This document shows positions 17,867 through 28,137 of a stretch of DNA of 64,000 nucleotides, piece by piece. Below the pieces are notes generated by a model. That model saw only the letters and a list, made by a program, of their open reading frames with translations, was not told the origin of the DNA and ran no database searches. Source of the DNA: JANXZS01 sp963797255 (lineage in GTDB: Bacteria > Acidobacteriota > Terriglobia > Terriglobales > Acidobacteriaceae); NCBI GenBank assembly GCA_963797255.1, contig CAWCOV010000030.1:124001-188000 (forward strand). The letters are read 5' to 3'. How positions within the stretch are numbered: the first letter of the stretch is position 1; the number at the start of each line of letters is the position of its first letter. Both the position numbers and the translations under genes were made by a program.

Positions 17867-19213
17867 CTACTCCGAGTGCTGAAATTGAGCTGCGTTATCG
17901 ATACTGATTATTTTACGGATAAGCGGTTGACCTTGATAGGGCTGATTGTCGATGCGAATCGCCGAACGAAGCAATCGCTGCGGCTCAGCGAATCTACGTT
18001 TGCTTTCGGCGAACATGGTGCAAATCGCATCACCGGCCTTCACTTCTGAGCCGAGCTTGGCGTGAAAATATATGCCTGCATGTGCGTCGACGGCCTCTTC
18101 TTCGCGTTCGCGGCCTGCGCCCAGCCGTTGCACAGCCCATCCTACTTTCGCGCAGTCCATATCCGTAAGAACGCCACTGTGCTTGGCAATAAAATCTCTT
18201 TTTGCGCCGGGCTTGTGAACGCCTACAGGTTTTTCAATGACGTCAACGTCACCTCCCTGCGCATGCACCATCTCCAGGAAAGACTTGTAGGCCTCTCCAC
18301 TTTCGAGCAAGTGTTTTGCCATGGCATGGCCGCTCTCAGCCGATTCGGACTTGCCGCCGAGATAGATCATCCAGCCCGCCAGGGATAGCGAAAGGGAGCG
18401 CAGATCTTCCGTTAGAGGATCCGTTTCGCCGCGCAAGAGCGCGACCGCTTCCGCAATTTCAATCCAGTTACCTGCGGCACGGCCGAGGGGCTCATCCATG
18501 CCGGTAACCATCGCAATTGTCCTTGTGCCGGAAGCCTCGCCGATCTGCACCATGAGCGACGCGAGACGAAGGGACGCAGCTTCCTCCTGCAAAAAGGAAC
18601 CAGAGCCGGTTTTCACATCCAGCACCAGCCCATCCAGTCCTTCCGCAAGCTTTTTACTCATGATGGAAGCGCAGATCAGGTTCGCGCTCTCGATGGTAGC
18701 CGTGCGATCGCGCATGGCGTACAGCACCCTGTCGGCAGGAACCAGATTCTCCGTCTGGCCCATGATGCAGGCGCCGGTGCGGTCGATCACGCTGCGAAAT
18801 TCTTCTAGTGACTGAAGCGTGCGGTATCCGGGAATGCTTTCCAGCTTGTCGAGCGTGCCGCCGGTGTGACCAAGTGCACGGCCACTGATCATGGGCACCG
18901 CCAGCCCCGCAGCCGCAGCTATTGGTGCAACCAGGAACGATGTTTTGTCGCCAACGCCGCCGGTGGAATGCTTATCCACCGCTTTCTTGCCAAATGAGAA
19001 TGGCCCGATCACTTCCCCGGAAAAGCGCATGGCTTGGGTGAGGGCCCGAAGTTCATTCAATGACATCCCGCGGAGCCATACTGCCATCAGCCAGGCCGAT
19101 ATCTGTTCCGGTGGCAGGCTCTCTTGCGCTGCGCCACGGACCATGAACTCTATTTCCGAAACGGACAATTCCTCGCCGTCGCGCTTCCTGCGTATCACAT
19201 CTACCGCATGCAT
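17867..19213 (-). CDS. deoA: Thymidine / pyrimidine-nucleoside phosphorylase
   Basis: Splits thymidine (and possibly uridine) with phosphate to base and sugar-1-phosphate. At 448 aa it has the usual NP-II family length. Signatures visible are KHSTGGVGDKTSFL (phosphate binding), SGRALGHTGGTLDKLESIPGY, and YAMRDRTATIES plus the glycine-rich LDVKTGSGSF. Whether it is thymidine-specific (DeoA) or pyrimidine-general (Pdp) cannot be settled by eye. It lies 10 bp after the cytidine deaminase gene. Confidence 0.94.
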   Translation of the reverse strand: MHAVDVIRRKRDGEELSVSEIEFMVRGAAQESLPPEQISAWLMAVWLRGMSLNELRALTQAMRFSGEVIGPFSFGKKAVDKHSTGGVGDKTSFLVAPIAAAAGLAVPMISGRALGHTGGTLDKLESIPGYRTLQSLEEFRSVIDRTGACIMGQTENLVPADRVLYAMRDRTATIESANLICASIMSKKLAEGLDGLVLDVKTGSGSFLQEEAASLRLASLMVQIGEASGTRTIAMVTGMDEPLGRAAGNWIEIAEAVALLRGETDPLTEDLRSLSLSLAGWMIYLGGKSESAESGHAMAKHLLESGEAYKSFLEMVHAQGGDVDVIEKPVGVHKPGAKRDFIAKHSGVLTDMDCAKVGWAVQRLGAGREREEEAVDAHAGIYFHAKLGSEVKAGDAICTMFAESKRRFAEPQRLLRSAIRIDNQPYQGQPLIRKIISIDNAAQFQHSE

Positions 19214-19223
19214 AGATTGCCAA

Positions 19224-19670
19224 TCATTCCGTCTTACGGTCTTCAGTTTTGTTGATTGCGAATGGGAAGGGGAACAGGTCTGCGAATGGTCGAGTTTCGA
19301 TCTCAGTTTCGCTTGAGGGATACAGCACTATTGCGTTGTCTTCAACGAATTCCGCCAGCATTTGCCGACAGGCTCCGCATGGAGACGAAAATGCCGAATT
19401 AAGGTTGGCGACTGCAATCGCACGAAGACGAATTGCTGGCCCGCTCTCGCTGACGGCACGAACCAGCGCCGATCGCTCCGCGCAAAGCGTTAATCCAAAG
19501 GAGGCATTCTCGACGTTGACACCAGTTACGACGCTTCCGTCGGAAAGCAGCAGGGCCGCTCCCACTCGAAATCCGGAATAGGGCGCATAGGCATTGGCTG
19601 CCGCCGATCGGGCAGCTTTTATTAGCGCCGCAACCTGATCAGGTTGCAACGTGTCCAATTCGTTTTTCAT
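19224..19670 (-). CDS. cdd: Cytidine deaminase
   Basis: Deaminates cytidine and deoxycytidine to uridine forms, feeding the next gene's phosphorylase. About 148 aa, as in the small tetrameric class. It shows PYSGFRVGAAL, then the catalytic and zinc-binding CAERSAL and PCGACRQML. The ATG at 19670 is preferred over a TTG two codons upstream. It is the first gene of the operon, so the promoter should lie between here and the divergent helicase gene at 19790. Confidence 0.94.
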   Translation of the reverse strand: MKNELDTLQPDQVAALIKAARSAAANAYAPYSGFRVGAALLLSDGSVVTGVNVENASFGLTLCAERSALVRAVSESGPAIRLRAIAVANLNSAFSSPCGACRQMLAEFVEDNAIVLYPSSETEIETRPFADLFPFPFAINKTEDRKTE

Positions 19671-19789
19671 GTTCAATTGAGGCTAACGGTTGTGTCCGTC
19701 CGCCGCAAGTCGCTGCTCAGTATTTGCAGCGCATCAAAGTAACGAGCAACCGGGTCATGCAGGCCGGGATATCCTCGATGAGGAGCAAG

Positions 19790-22700
19790 ATGGCGAAGCG
19801 CACCAGATCCACAACGGAATCCGATATGGATGCACTTGCACTTTTCCACCCCGTAACGGCGGAGTGGTTTCGTGCCGTGTTTGAGCGGCCGACCGCACCG
19901 CAGCGTCTGGGCTGGCCAGCCATTGCTCGTGGTGAGAGCACGTTGATCCTCGCGCCGACCGGAACCGGCAAGACGTTGACAGCCTTCCTATGGTGTCTTG
20001 ACAGGCTTATGCTGCACGCCAGTCGAGCCCCCGGCGGAAGGCTGCCGCGTTATTTACATCAGTCCGCTCAAAGCGTTGGCGGTGGACGTGGAGAGAAATC
20101 TTCGCTCGCCACTTGCCGGGATCGCCAACGAAGCGCAACGCAGAGGAGTGGTTTTTCATACGCCTGAGATCAGCGTGCGTACGGGGGATACTCCGCAAAA
20201 GGAGCGCAGCCGTTTCCGCCGCCATCCTGCGGAGATCCTAATCACAACTCCCGAATCGCTGTACTTGCTGCTTACTTCGGATGCTGCTGCCAGCTTGCGC
20301 AGTGTGGATACGGTGATCGTGGATGAAATTCACGCGCTGGTCCCAACAAAGCGCGGAGCCCACCTGGCGCTGTCTCTTGAGCGGCTGCAGGCAATCTGCG
20401 AAAAGCCATTGCAGCGCATTGGTCTGTCTGCAACGCAGCGCCCGCTGGAAGAAGTCGCTCACTTTCTTGCGGGTTGCGATGCCGCCTCCAACAGTGCGGG
20501 CCGAGGATGCGAAAGATACGCCGGAAAATTGGAATAGCGATTCCGATTCTGCTTCTTCTCCGCGGTATCGTCCGGTAACGATACTGAACGCGAGCGAGCC
20601 CAAAAAGCTGGAGCTGCGAATCGAAGTTCCAGTCGAAGACATGGCGCGGTTGGGGCAGAGTTGAAGAGCTGCCCAGCGGTGCTGCGTCGCAGGGGCCAAA
20701 GCGCACGTCGATATGGAGCGCGATACATCCGCGACTTCTGGAGATTGTGCGATCGCGCACCTCAACCATCCTGTTTGTAAACAGCCGGCGCATTGCGGAG
20801 CGGCTAGCCGGAGCATTGAACGATCTTGCAGGCGAGACGCTTGCCAGGGCACACCACGGATCGTTGGCGGCCTCACAACGCGCAGAGATCGAAGAGTTGC
20901 TGAAGGCAGGAAAGATTCGCGCACTTGTCGCAACGTCGTCGCTCGAACTGGGCATCGACATGGGCGCAGTGGATTTGGTGGTGCAGATTGAGGCACCTCC
21001 ATCGGTTGCGAGCGGCATGCAGCGGATTGGCAGAGCGGGCCACCAGGTAGGCGTGGCGAGCGAAGGAATTATCTTCCCGAAGTACCGAGCGGACCTGGTG
21101 GCCTGTGCTGCGGTTACGCGAGCCATGCACGAGGGGTTGGTGGAATCCACGCGCTTTCTCAGAAATCCACTCGACGTGCTGGCGCAGCAGATTGTCGCGA
21201 TTTCGGCGCAGCCCCCCTCGAGGACACTGGCGCTGCGCAGGAAGCCGGAGCCAGCAACGGAAGTCGAAATAAGCGTCGAGGAACTTTTCCGGATCATTCG
21301 CGGATCAGCGCCTTTCGCGGGGCTCAGTCGCAATGCTTTTGAAGGCGTGCTGGATTTGCTCGCGGGCCGCTATCCTTCCGATGAATTTGCGGAGTTGCGG
21401 CCTCGCATTACATGGGATCGGAATCGCAATCTGATTACGCCTCGCGAAGGAGCCAAGAGTCTTGCCATCCTGAATGGCGGCACAATTCCGGATCGCGGAT
21501 TGTATGGAGTGTTTCTTTCGGGGTCAGAGACGAAGGCTATTCGAGTTGGCGAGTTGGACGAGGAGATGGTGTTCGAAAGCCGCACCGGAGATACTTTTAT
21601 TCTCGGCGCGTCCACTTGGCGAATCGACGAAATAACGCATGACCGCGTACTCGTATCTCCTGCTCCGGGCGAGCCGGGCAAGATGCCTTTCTGGCATGGC
21701 GATTCTGTAGGAAGGCCGCTTGAACTTGGGCGCCGGATAGGCCAGCTTGTTCGCGAGATTCGAGCGATGCCCCGCAATGCCGCACTTAGCAGGCTCACTC
21801 GCGAGCACGACCTTGAACCAGCCGCAGCAGAAAATCTTCTGCGCTTTTTGGTGGACCAGGAGATTGCGACGTCCGTCGTACCCGATGACCGCACTATCGT
21901 GATTGAGCGTTGCAGGGACGAGCTTGGCGATTGGCGCGTTTGCGTGCTGACACCCTTTGGCAGCCGCATCCACGCTCCTTGGGCGATGGCAGTCACGGGA
22001 AAGATTCGCGCTGCAGGTGGACCGGATGTTGAGGCACTTTGGGGAGATGATGGATTTGTTCTCCGTTTCCCCGACAGCGATGTCGCTCCGGATCCCGACC
22101 AAGTACTGCTGGATGCACCGGAGGCTACCGATCTGGTGCTGCGCCAGCTTGGGTCGACGGCGCTGTTTGCTGCGAAATTTCGCGAGAGTGCTGCGCGAGC
22201 GCTGCTGCTGCCGCGACGTCGAGCGCAGGGTCGTGCTCCGCTCTGGCAACAAAGGAAACGTGCGTATGATTTGCTGGCTGTAGCGTCACGATATCCGTCC
22301 TTCCCCATGTTGCTGGAGGCGTATCGCGAATGCATGCGGGACGTCTTCGATATGCCCGCATTTGTTGAGACGCTTCGCGAGATCAGCGCGCGCAACATCC
22401 GCGTGCATGTTGCTGACACCAGAACGCCTTCGCCCTTCGCATCGTCGCTTCTGTTCAGTTACGTAGCGAACTATATCTACGATGGCGATGCGCCATTGGC
22501 GGAGCGCCGTGCGCAGGCTCTGTCGATTGACCAGGATCAACTTCGCGAATTACTGGGCGATGCAGATCTTCGCGAGCTACTGGATGCAGATGCGATCGCG
22601 GAAGTGGAAGAGCAACTGCAGTCCCTTACTGATGCAATGCGGGCTCGATCTGCCGATGGAATGCATGACCTGTTGCTGCGCTTGGGAGATCTTACTCGTG

Positions 22701-24505
22701 AGGAACTCGCGCGTCGTTGCGTGAGTGCTGACTTGCTGAAGGGGCTTGACCGCCTGCTGCGCGCGAAGAGATTGCTCGAGGTGAAGATTGCGGGCGAAAA
22801 GCGCTTGATTGCAGTTGAGGATGGTGCGCGTTATCGGGATGCACTCGGTGTTCCGCTGCCACCCGGCGTGCCTACTTCATTGCTGGCGCCGGTTACGGCT
22901 CCAGTTTTGGAGTTGGTGCGGCGATATGCGCGAACGCATGGGCCGTTCACCTTGTCTGAAGTGAGTGCAAGATTCGGTCTGGGCGCACCACAGGTTGAGA
23001 GCGTCCTGCGCTCGTTGATGGTGGATGGCAGGGTAGTGGAAGGTGGCTTCCGGCCCGGCGGTGTTCATCGTGAATGGTGCGATGCAGAAGTCCTTCGATC
23101 CATTCGGCGCAAGTCGTTGGCTCGACTCCGTAAAGAAGTTGAGCCGGTAGAACAGCAGATGCTGGCGCGTCTCTTCTCGCACTGGCAGGGAATTCTGCAG
23201 CCAAGACGTGGCCTGGATGCACTGTTGGATACGATCGAAAATTTGCAAGGCGCGCCATTGCCGGCGTCGCTGCTGGAGTCGGCTATTTTGCCTGCACGTT
23301 TGTCTGCCTATTCTCCGGGGGACCTGGATACGTTGATCGCGGCGGGAGAAGTGACGTGGTGCGGCTTTGACGCACTCGGCGAACGCGATGGCAGGATATC
23401 TCTCTACCTTGCGGACAAACTCGCAACGCTGCTGCCCCAACGAAGCGCAGCCGATATCCAGAATGCCGGGCCGCTATCCCAGCGCGAGTCTGCGATCCTT
23501 GAGGAACTTCGTCGGGGTGGGGCGGCGTTCTTTACGCAGATTCATGAGGCTGCCGGCGGTGGTTATCCGGGAGAGACATTAGACGCGCTGTGGAACCTTG
23601 TATGGCGCGGCGTCGTGACCAACGATACATTCCATGCGTTGCGTGCTTACGTGGCGAAGCCCGCAGCATCGAGACCGGCAAAGCGCCAACACAATCTGCC
23701 GGCCTTCCGGTCACGCAGGACCACGCCGCCGAGCGCGCAAGGCCGTTGGACGCTGCTGCCCATGCGAGAGAACGCGGCGGATCCCGTTGCGTCGCAAACG
23801 GAATGGAGCCATGCGATCGCGCTGCAACTCCTGAATCGTTACGGCGTGCTGACTCGCGAGTCGGTGGCAGCAGAAAATCTGCCGGGTGGATTTTCTGCGG
23901 TGTACGACGTCTTGAAGGCGCTTGAAGAGAGCGGCCGCATTCGTCGCGGATATTTTGTTTCAGGCTTGGGAGCTACTCAATTCGCGCTTCCGGCGGCGGT
24001 CGATCTTTTGCGCTCTCTGAGAAATTCTCCAGTGCTTGAAAAGCCGGAAATTGTTTTGATCGCCGCGACTGATCCAGGAAATCCGTATGGCTCGGTGTTG
24101 CGCTGGCCGGCTGTGGCCACTGATGAAACCGACGATCAGTCGCCGCGATCTTTGACACGCAGTGTTGGCGCGAGCGTGGTGCTGCGCAATGGGGAACTGG
24201 TGGCGTATCTTCGTCGCAACAATCCGAACCTGCAGATTTTTATTCCCGCAGAGGAGCCGGAGCGCTCGAACATTGCTCGCGATTTGGCACATTTTTTGGC
24301 ACGAAATGGGCAGGCAGAAATGCGCAAGCATGAAGCGGATCATCGAGGGGGGCTGCTGTTCAGCACCATCAATGGTCAGCCCGCGCATCTTCATTGGATG
24401 TCGCGATTTCTGCTCGATGCCGGCTTTCAGGCCGCGCCTCTTGGCTTCAACCTGCGTCGCCTGCTTATGTCCAGCGAGCAAACCGCGTCGCCTGAGGTAC
24501 AGTAG
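19790..24505 (+). pseudogene. lhr: Lhr-type large ATP-dependent helicase, interrupted by three frameshifts
   Basis: A superfamily 2 DNA helicase of about 1,570 codons once the frames are joined. The start chosen is ATG at 19790, behind a GAGGAG site. Frame 2 carries the Q region and Walker A (APTGTGKTLTAF). Frame 3 (from about 20035) carries ISPLKALAVD, TTPESLYLLLTS, DEIHALVPTKRG and the SAT motif. Frame 1 (from about 20480) carries PVTILNASEPKKLELR and PVEDMA. Frame 2 again (from about 20660) carries IWSAIHPRLLEIV, the long 3' part, LELGIDMGAVD and the motif VI region QRIGRAGHQ. All three shifts are of the +1 type, and the 3.7 kb after the third is fully open. This could be a young pseudogene or base overcalls. 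An Nei-like glycosylase gene follows at once, an association also known from mycobacteria. Confidence 0.88.
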
Positions 24506-24507
24506 CA

Positions 24508-25413
24508 ATGCCTGAGGGAGATACCATTTTCCGTTCCGCGCGGACGCTGCATCGCGCGCTCTCCGGCCACACTGTTGTCTCGTTTGAGACGGCGTACGCG
24601 CCGCTGGCCAGTGTGAATGACAATACTCCGGTCGCAGGCAGAACCATTGAGAGCGTCGAATCCCGCGGCAAGTGGCTGCTGATCTATTTCTCGGGCGATT
24701 TGATTCTCGTCACCCACATGCTGATGAGTGGAAGCTGGCACATCTATCGCCGAGGAGAGAAACGGCGTCGCTCGCGGTCGCACATGCGCATCGCAATAGC
24801 GACGGAGCAGTTCGAAGCGGTAGCTTTCGACGTACCGGTGGCGCAATTCCACACCTCAAAGTCTCTGGAGCGACAAAGAGCGATCCCTAAACTTGGACCG
24901 GATTTGTTGGGAGAAAAGTTCTCAACGGAAGAGGCAACACAGCGCCTGCGAGCGCACGCCACTGAGGAGATTGCGAACGTATTGCTGAATCAGCAAGTGG
25001 TCGCGGGCATCGGCAACGTATTCAAATCCGAGATTTGTTTTGAATGCAGCGTTCACCCTTTTCGTCTCGTTTCCACTTTGACGCGGGATGAGATTGACGC
25101 GCTTTTGGATCGTTCGCGAAAGCTGATGCAGCAGAATGTTTCTGATACTTCAGGCGATGCAATCGTGACCTACTCCGGCGGGAGACGCACGACTGGCGCA
25201 TCGAATCCTGGCGCTAGACTCTACGTATACGGACGCAGGGGCAAACCGTGCCGCCGCTGTGGAGCGGCGATTCTCATGCGCAAGCAAGGGATTGGCGCGC
25301 GCTCAACCTACTGGTGCCCCATCTGCCAGCCAATGCGAAGAAGGGCGAATCATCGAAGGATGGACCGCTCCGATACGTCGCCGAAAAGTGGGTTGTACTT
25401 AGATTATTGCTGA
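24508..25413 (+). CDS. Fpg/Nei family DNA glycosylase (endonuclease VIII-like)
   Basis: A 301-aa base-excision repair glycosylase/AP lyase acting on oxidised bases. The N terminus MPEGDTIFR carries the catalytic Pro2 and Glu3. NQQVVAGIGNVFKSEICF contains the helix-two-turn-helix, and CRRCGAAIL...YWCPICQ forms the C-terminal zinc finger. MPEGD favours the Nei branch over MutM (MPELP). It starts 2 bp after the helicase stop, so it is almost certainly cotranscribed with it. Its last 10 bp overlap the convergent PBP gene. Confidence 0.94.
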   Translation: MPEGDTIFRSARTLHRALSGHTVVSFETAYAPLASVNDNTPVAGRTIESVESRGKWLLIYFSGDLILVTHMLMSGSWHIYRRGEKRRRSRSHMRIAIATEQFEAVAFDVPVAQFHTSKSLERQRAIPKLGPDLLGEKFSTEEATQRLRAHATEEIANVLLNQQVVAGIGNVFKSEICFECSVHPFRLVSTLTRDEIDALLDRSRKLMQQNVSDTSGDAIVTYSGGRRTTGASNPGARLYVYGRRGKPCRRCGAAILMRKQGIGARSTYWCPICQPMRRRANHRRMDRSDTSPKSGLYLDYC

Positions 25414-28043
25414 GGCGGAGCGGGCGCTGGTTGTGGCTGGGTCGCGGGCTTTTTGTCGTCACTGCCTTTAAGCGCGCCAAATACTTTTCCGAAGAAGCCC
25501 TTCTTCTTTTGCGGCTGCCCGTCAGTTGTAGTGGCCGGGGCGGCTTCCCCATTCGTACCGCTGGCCGCTGCTTGTGCAGGCGGCAATGCGGCTGGTTGGC
25601 CATTTACAACGTTAGGAGGTGTGGGTTTTTCTCCAAGGCCAAAAAGCTTTTGAAAAAGATTTCGCTGGTCGCCATTGGAGTGGTCGCAGGTATCGGTTGG
25701 CGCAGTTCCTTCCAGGAAGGACGCAGTGTATCCAACCGGGCAGGTATCGTTCGAAAGCAGGTTGGTCACTTTATCAAGTTTCACCTGGATAATGCCCGCC
25801 GGCACGGAGAAATCGTGTGTGTCAGAGTATTGGGGCAGCAGAACGGCGCGCTTCATGAACTCAGCCCAGATAGGCGCTGCGGCCGAGCTGCCACCGAGTT
25901 TGATGTCGGTGTAATCGTCGTTCCCTACCCATACAACGCAGATAAGATTGCTGGTGAAACCTGCGAACCATGCGTCGTGCGACGTGCCCGTCTTTCCCGC
26001 GGCTGGCGCGTTGAAGCCGCGACGCCGAACTTCGAAACCAGTGCCAGAGTTGATCACATTCTGCATCAGGCTGGTGGTCAGGTAGGCCACGCGGGGATCG
26101 AGAATTGGCTTCGAGTCCGGAGAGTAGTCGGTCATCACGTCGCCGGATGTGGTGCGAACGGAGGCGAGCATCCACGGATCGATTTTCACGCCGTTATTCG
26201 CGAACACCGTGTACGCTCCTGCCATATCGAGCGGAGTAGCATCGTACGCGCCCAGGGCCACTGAAGGAGTGCCGCGCGCGGACTTGATGCCGGCATCCCG
26301 CGCCAGTGATGCGACATTGTTAAAGCCCACCATTTGCGCCAGCGATATCGTGGCGTTATTCAGAGACTGCTGCAATGCGTAACGAGCTGTTACCTCGTCG
26401 TGATATTCCTCGTGGTAATTGCGCGGTGTGTATTCATCGTCGGCGCCGGCGTTGTACGTTGTCTGCTGATCGTTCAGCATGGTTACCGGCGAGAAGACCC
26501 CCTCCTGTCCTTCAAGCTGTGCCCCCGAGAGGCTGGAGTTGAACGCTGCTGCGTAGACAAAGGGCTTGAAGATGGAGCCTGTTGGCCGCTTTGCAACGGA
26601 ATGATTCAGCTGGCTGGTTCCATAATTTCTGCCGCCAACGAGAGCCAGCACCTGTCCCGTATGAGGATTCAACGCGATGAGTGCGACTTGCGGATAAGTG
26701 ATGGGGCCGTTGATCGTTACCGTGCCGTCTTTATTCTTTTTCGAATGTGCTTTCAAAATGAGCTGATCAACATTTTTCATGCCGATCTCGACAGCTTCCG
26801 ACGCGGCACGCTGCAGATCAGGATCGAGCGACGTATAAATACGCAGCCCTTCCCGGTTGAAATCGCGCTCGCCAATCTTCTGATTCAGTTGATCGCGGAC
26901 AAGGTCGACAAAGTAAGGAGCCTCGCTGGCATCCACACTCATTGGCGCAAGCTTGAGAGGAGCGGCCTTTGCGGCAACCGCCTGCTGCCGCGTGATTGCG
27001 CCCGTCTCCACCATGGAATCGAGCACCAGGTTTCTGCGATCCAATGCACGCTCAGGATGTTTATAAGGAGAAAAATAATTGGGCCGCTGGATCATGCCCG
27101 CCAGCAACGCGGATTGAGGCAGATCGAGTTGCTGAACGTCCTTGCCAAAGTAGGATTTGGAGGCCTCGCCGAAACCATTGATCGAAAAGCTGCCCCGTTG
27201 CCCCAGGTTGATCTGGTTGGCATACATTTCGAAGATCTGCTTCTTATTAAACCGGTGCTCTAGTTGGAAGGTGATGGCGATTTCAATCAGCTTGCGCTTC
27301 AGCCGCTTTTCAGGCGTAAGAAAGAATCCCCGGGCGAGCTGCATTGTCAGCGTCGATCCACCCTGCGCCTTCTGGCCGGAACGCACATCCTTGAACCCTG
27401 CCATCATCAGGCGGTAGTAATTCACGCCTCCGTGCTCGAAGAACCGCCGATCCTCAATTGCCAATACTGCCTGCACGAGATTCTGCGGAATTTCGTCGTA
27501 TGTTATGAGCCGTCTTTTGGTCCGATTCACGTCTTCCGACAGGCCCGTGATCAAAAGCGGTTCAAGTTCATAGGCTGCGAGAGACTGATTCTGGTCCCCC
27601 GAAATGCTCGTGACCAGGCCACTCGGCGAGAAGTTGATGGTGGCCCCATCCTGCGTGTGATACGACTCTGGCCCGGGATGGATATAGATACTACCCGGCC
27701 TCTCCTGGAAGGTCCCCATGGCAGAGGCGTGGGTTTCCGTGGTGTCAGTGTACCCAGCCTGCCGAAGTTCCTGGGCTACTCCGTTGACGGTCAGCTTCTG
27801 CCCTACACGAACCTCTCGTGGAGCGGCGTAGATTTTTGCGGTATTTGCGAACAGCGGCTGAGTGAGGCGCTTGTCCACAACCAGCTCGTACCGGTGGTAA
27901 TAGTAAGAGGCAATCCCCATGAAGAAGAGAACAACGAGCGCAGCGCCCGCCAGAGCATAACGGAGGAATCGCTTAACCCGCGCATTCGCGAAGATGTCAC
28001 GAATAGAGGTTGTCGGTCGTCCAAGTTTGATCTTTACTGCCAA
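25404..28043 (-). CDS. Bifunctional class A penicillin-binding protein (PBP1b-like)
   Basis: An 879-aa inner-membrane peptidoglycan glycosyltransferase/transpeptidase. A membrane anchor lies at about 29-50 after a basic cytoplasmic tail. A UB2H-like region follows (about 60-150), then the GT51 domain (EDRRFFEHGGVN, GGSTLTMQLAR, QINLGQRG) and the transpeptidase domain with active-site TGSIFKP (SxxK), SLNNA (SxN) and KTGTS. The C-terminal tail is low-complexity Pro/Ala/Gln/Lys rich. The start appears to be TTG at 28043 behind AAAGGG. The UB2H-like part favours PBP1b over PBP1a. Confidence 0.94.
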   Translation of the reverse strand: MAVKIKLGRPTTSIRDIFANARVKRFLRYALAGAALVVLFFMGIASYYYHRYELVVDKRLTQPLFANTAKIYAAPREVRVGQKLTVNGVAQELRQAGYTDTTETHASAMGTFQERPGSIYIHPGPESYHTQDGATINFSPSGLVTSISGDQNQSLAAYELEPLLITGLSEDVNRTKRRLITYDEIPQNLVQAVLAIEDRRFFEHGGVNYYRLMMAGFKDVRSGQKAQGGSTLTMQLARGFFLTPEKRLKRKLIEIAITFQLEHRFNKKQIFEMYANQINLGQRGSFSINGFGEASKSYFGKDVQQLDLPQSALLAGMIQRPNYFSPYKHPERALDRRNLVLDSMVETGAITRQQAVAAKAAPLKLAPMSVDASEAPYFVDLVRDQLNQKIGERDFNREGLRIYTSLDPDLQRAASEAVEIGMKNVDQLILKAHSKKNKDGTVTINGPITYPQVALIALNPHTGQVLALVGGRNYGTSQLNHSVAKRPTGSIFKPFVYAAAFNSSLSGAQLEGQEGVFSPVTMLNDQQTTYNAGADDEYTPRNYHEEYHDEVTARYALQQSLNNATISLAQMVGFNNVASLARDAGIKSARGTPSVALGAYDATPLDMAGAYTVFANNGVKIDPWMLASVRTTSGDVMTDYSPDSKPILDPRVAYLTTSLMQNVINSGTGFEVRRRGFNAPAAGKTGTSHDAWFAGFTSNLICVVWVGNDDYTDIKLGGSSAAAPIWAEFMKRAVLLPQYSDTHDFSVPAGIIQVKLDKVTNLLSNDTCPVGYTASFLEGTAPTDTCDHSNGDQRNLFQKLFGLGEKPTPPNVVNGQPAALPPAQAAASGTNGEAAPATTTDGQPQKKKGFFGKVFGALKGSDDKKPATQPQPAPAPPQQ

Positions 28044-28137
28044 GCGATACCCTTTGCCTTCCTATCTTCATCAACCTCCCGCTGGAAATTGGCGAGAGCA
28101 CAGGAATGAGCCGTGTTAGTTGGATGCGAACCAGGCC

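Noticed and set aside
20272..21333. 353-codon minus-strand open frame over the helicase
   Set aside because: It is antisense to helicase motifs on the plus strand; the protein is low in recognisable structure.
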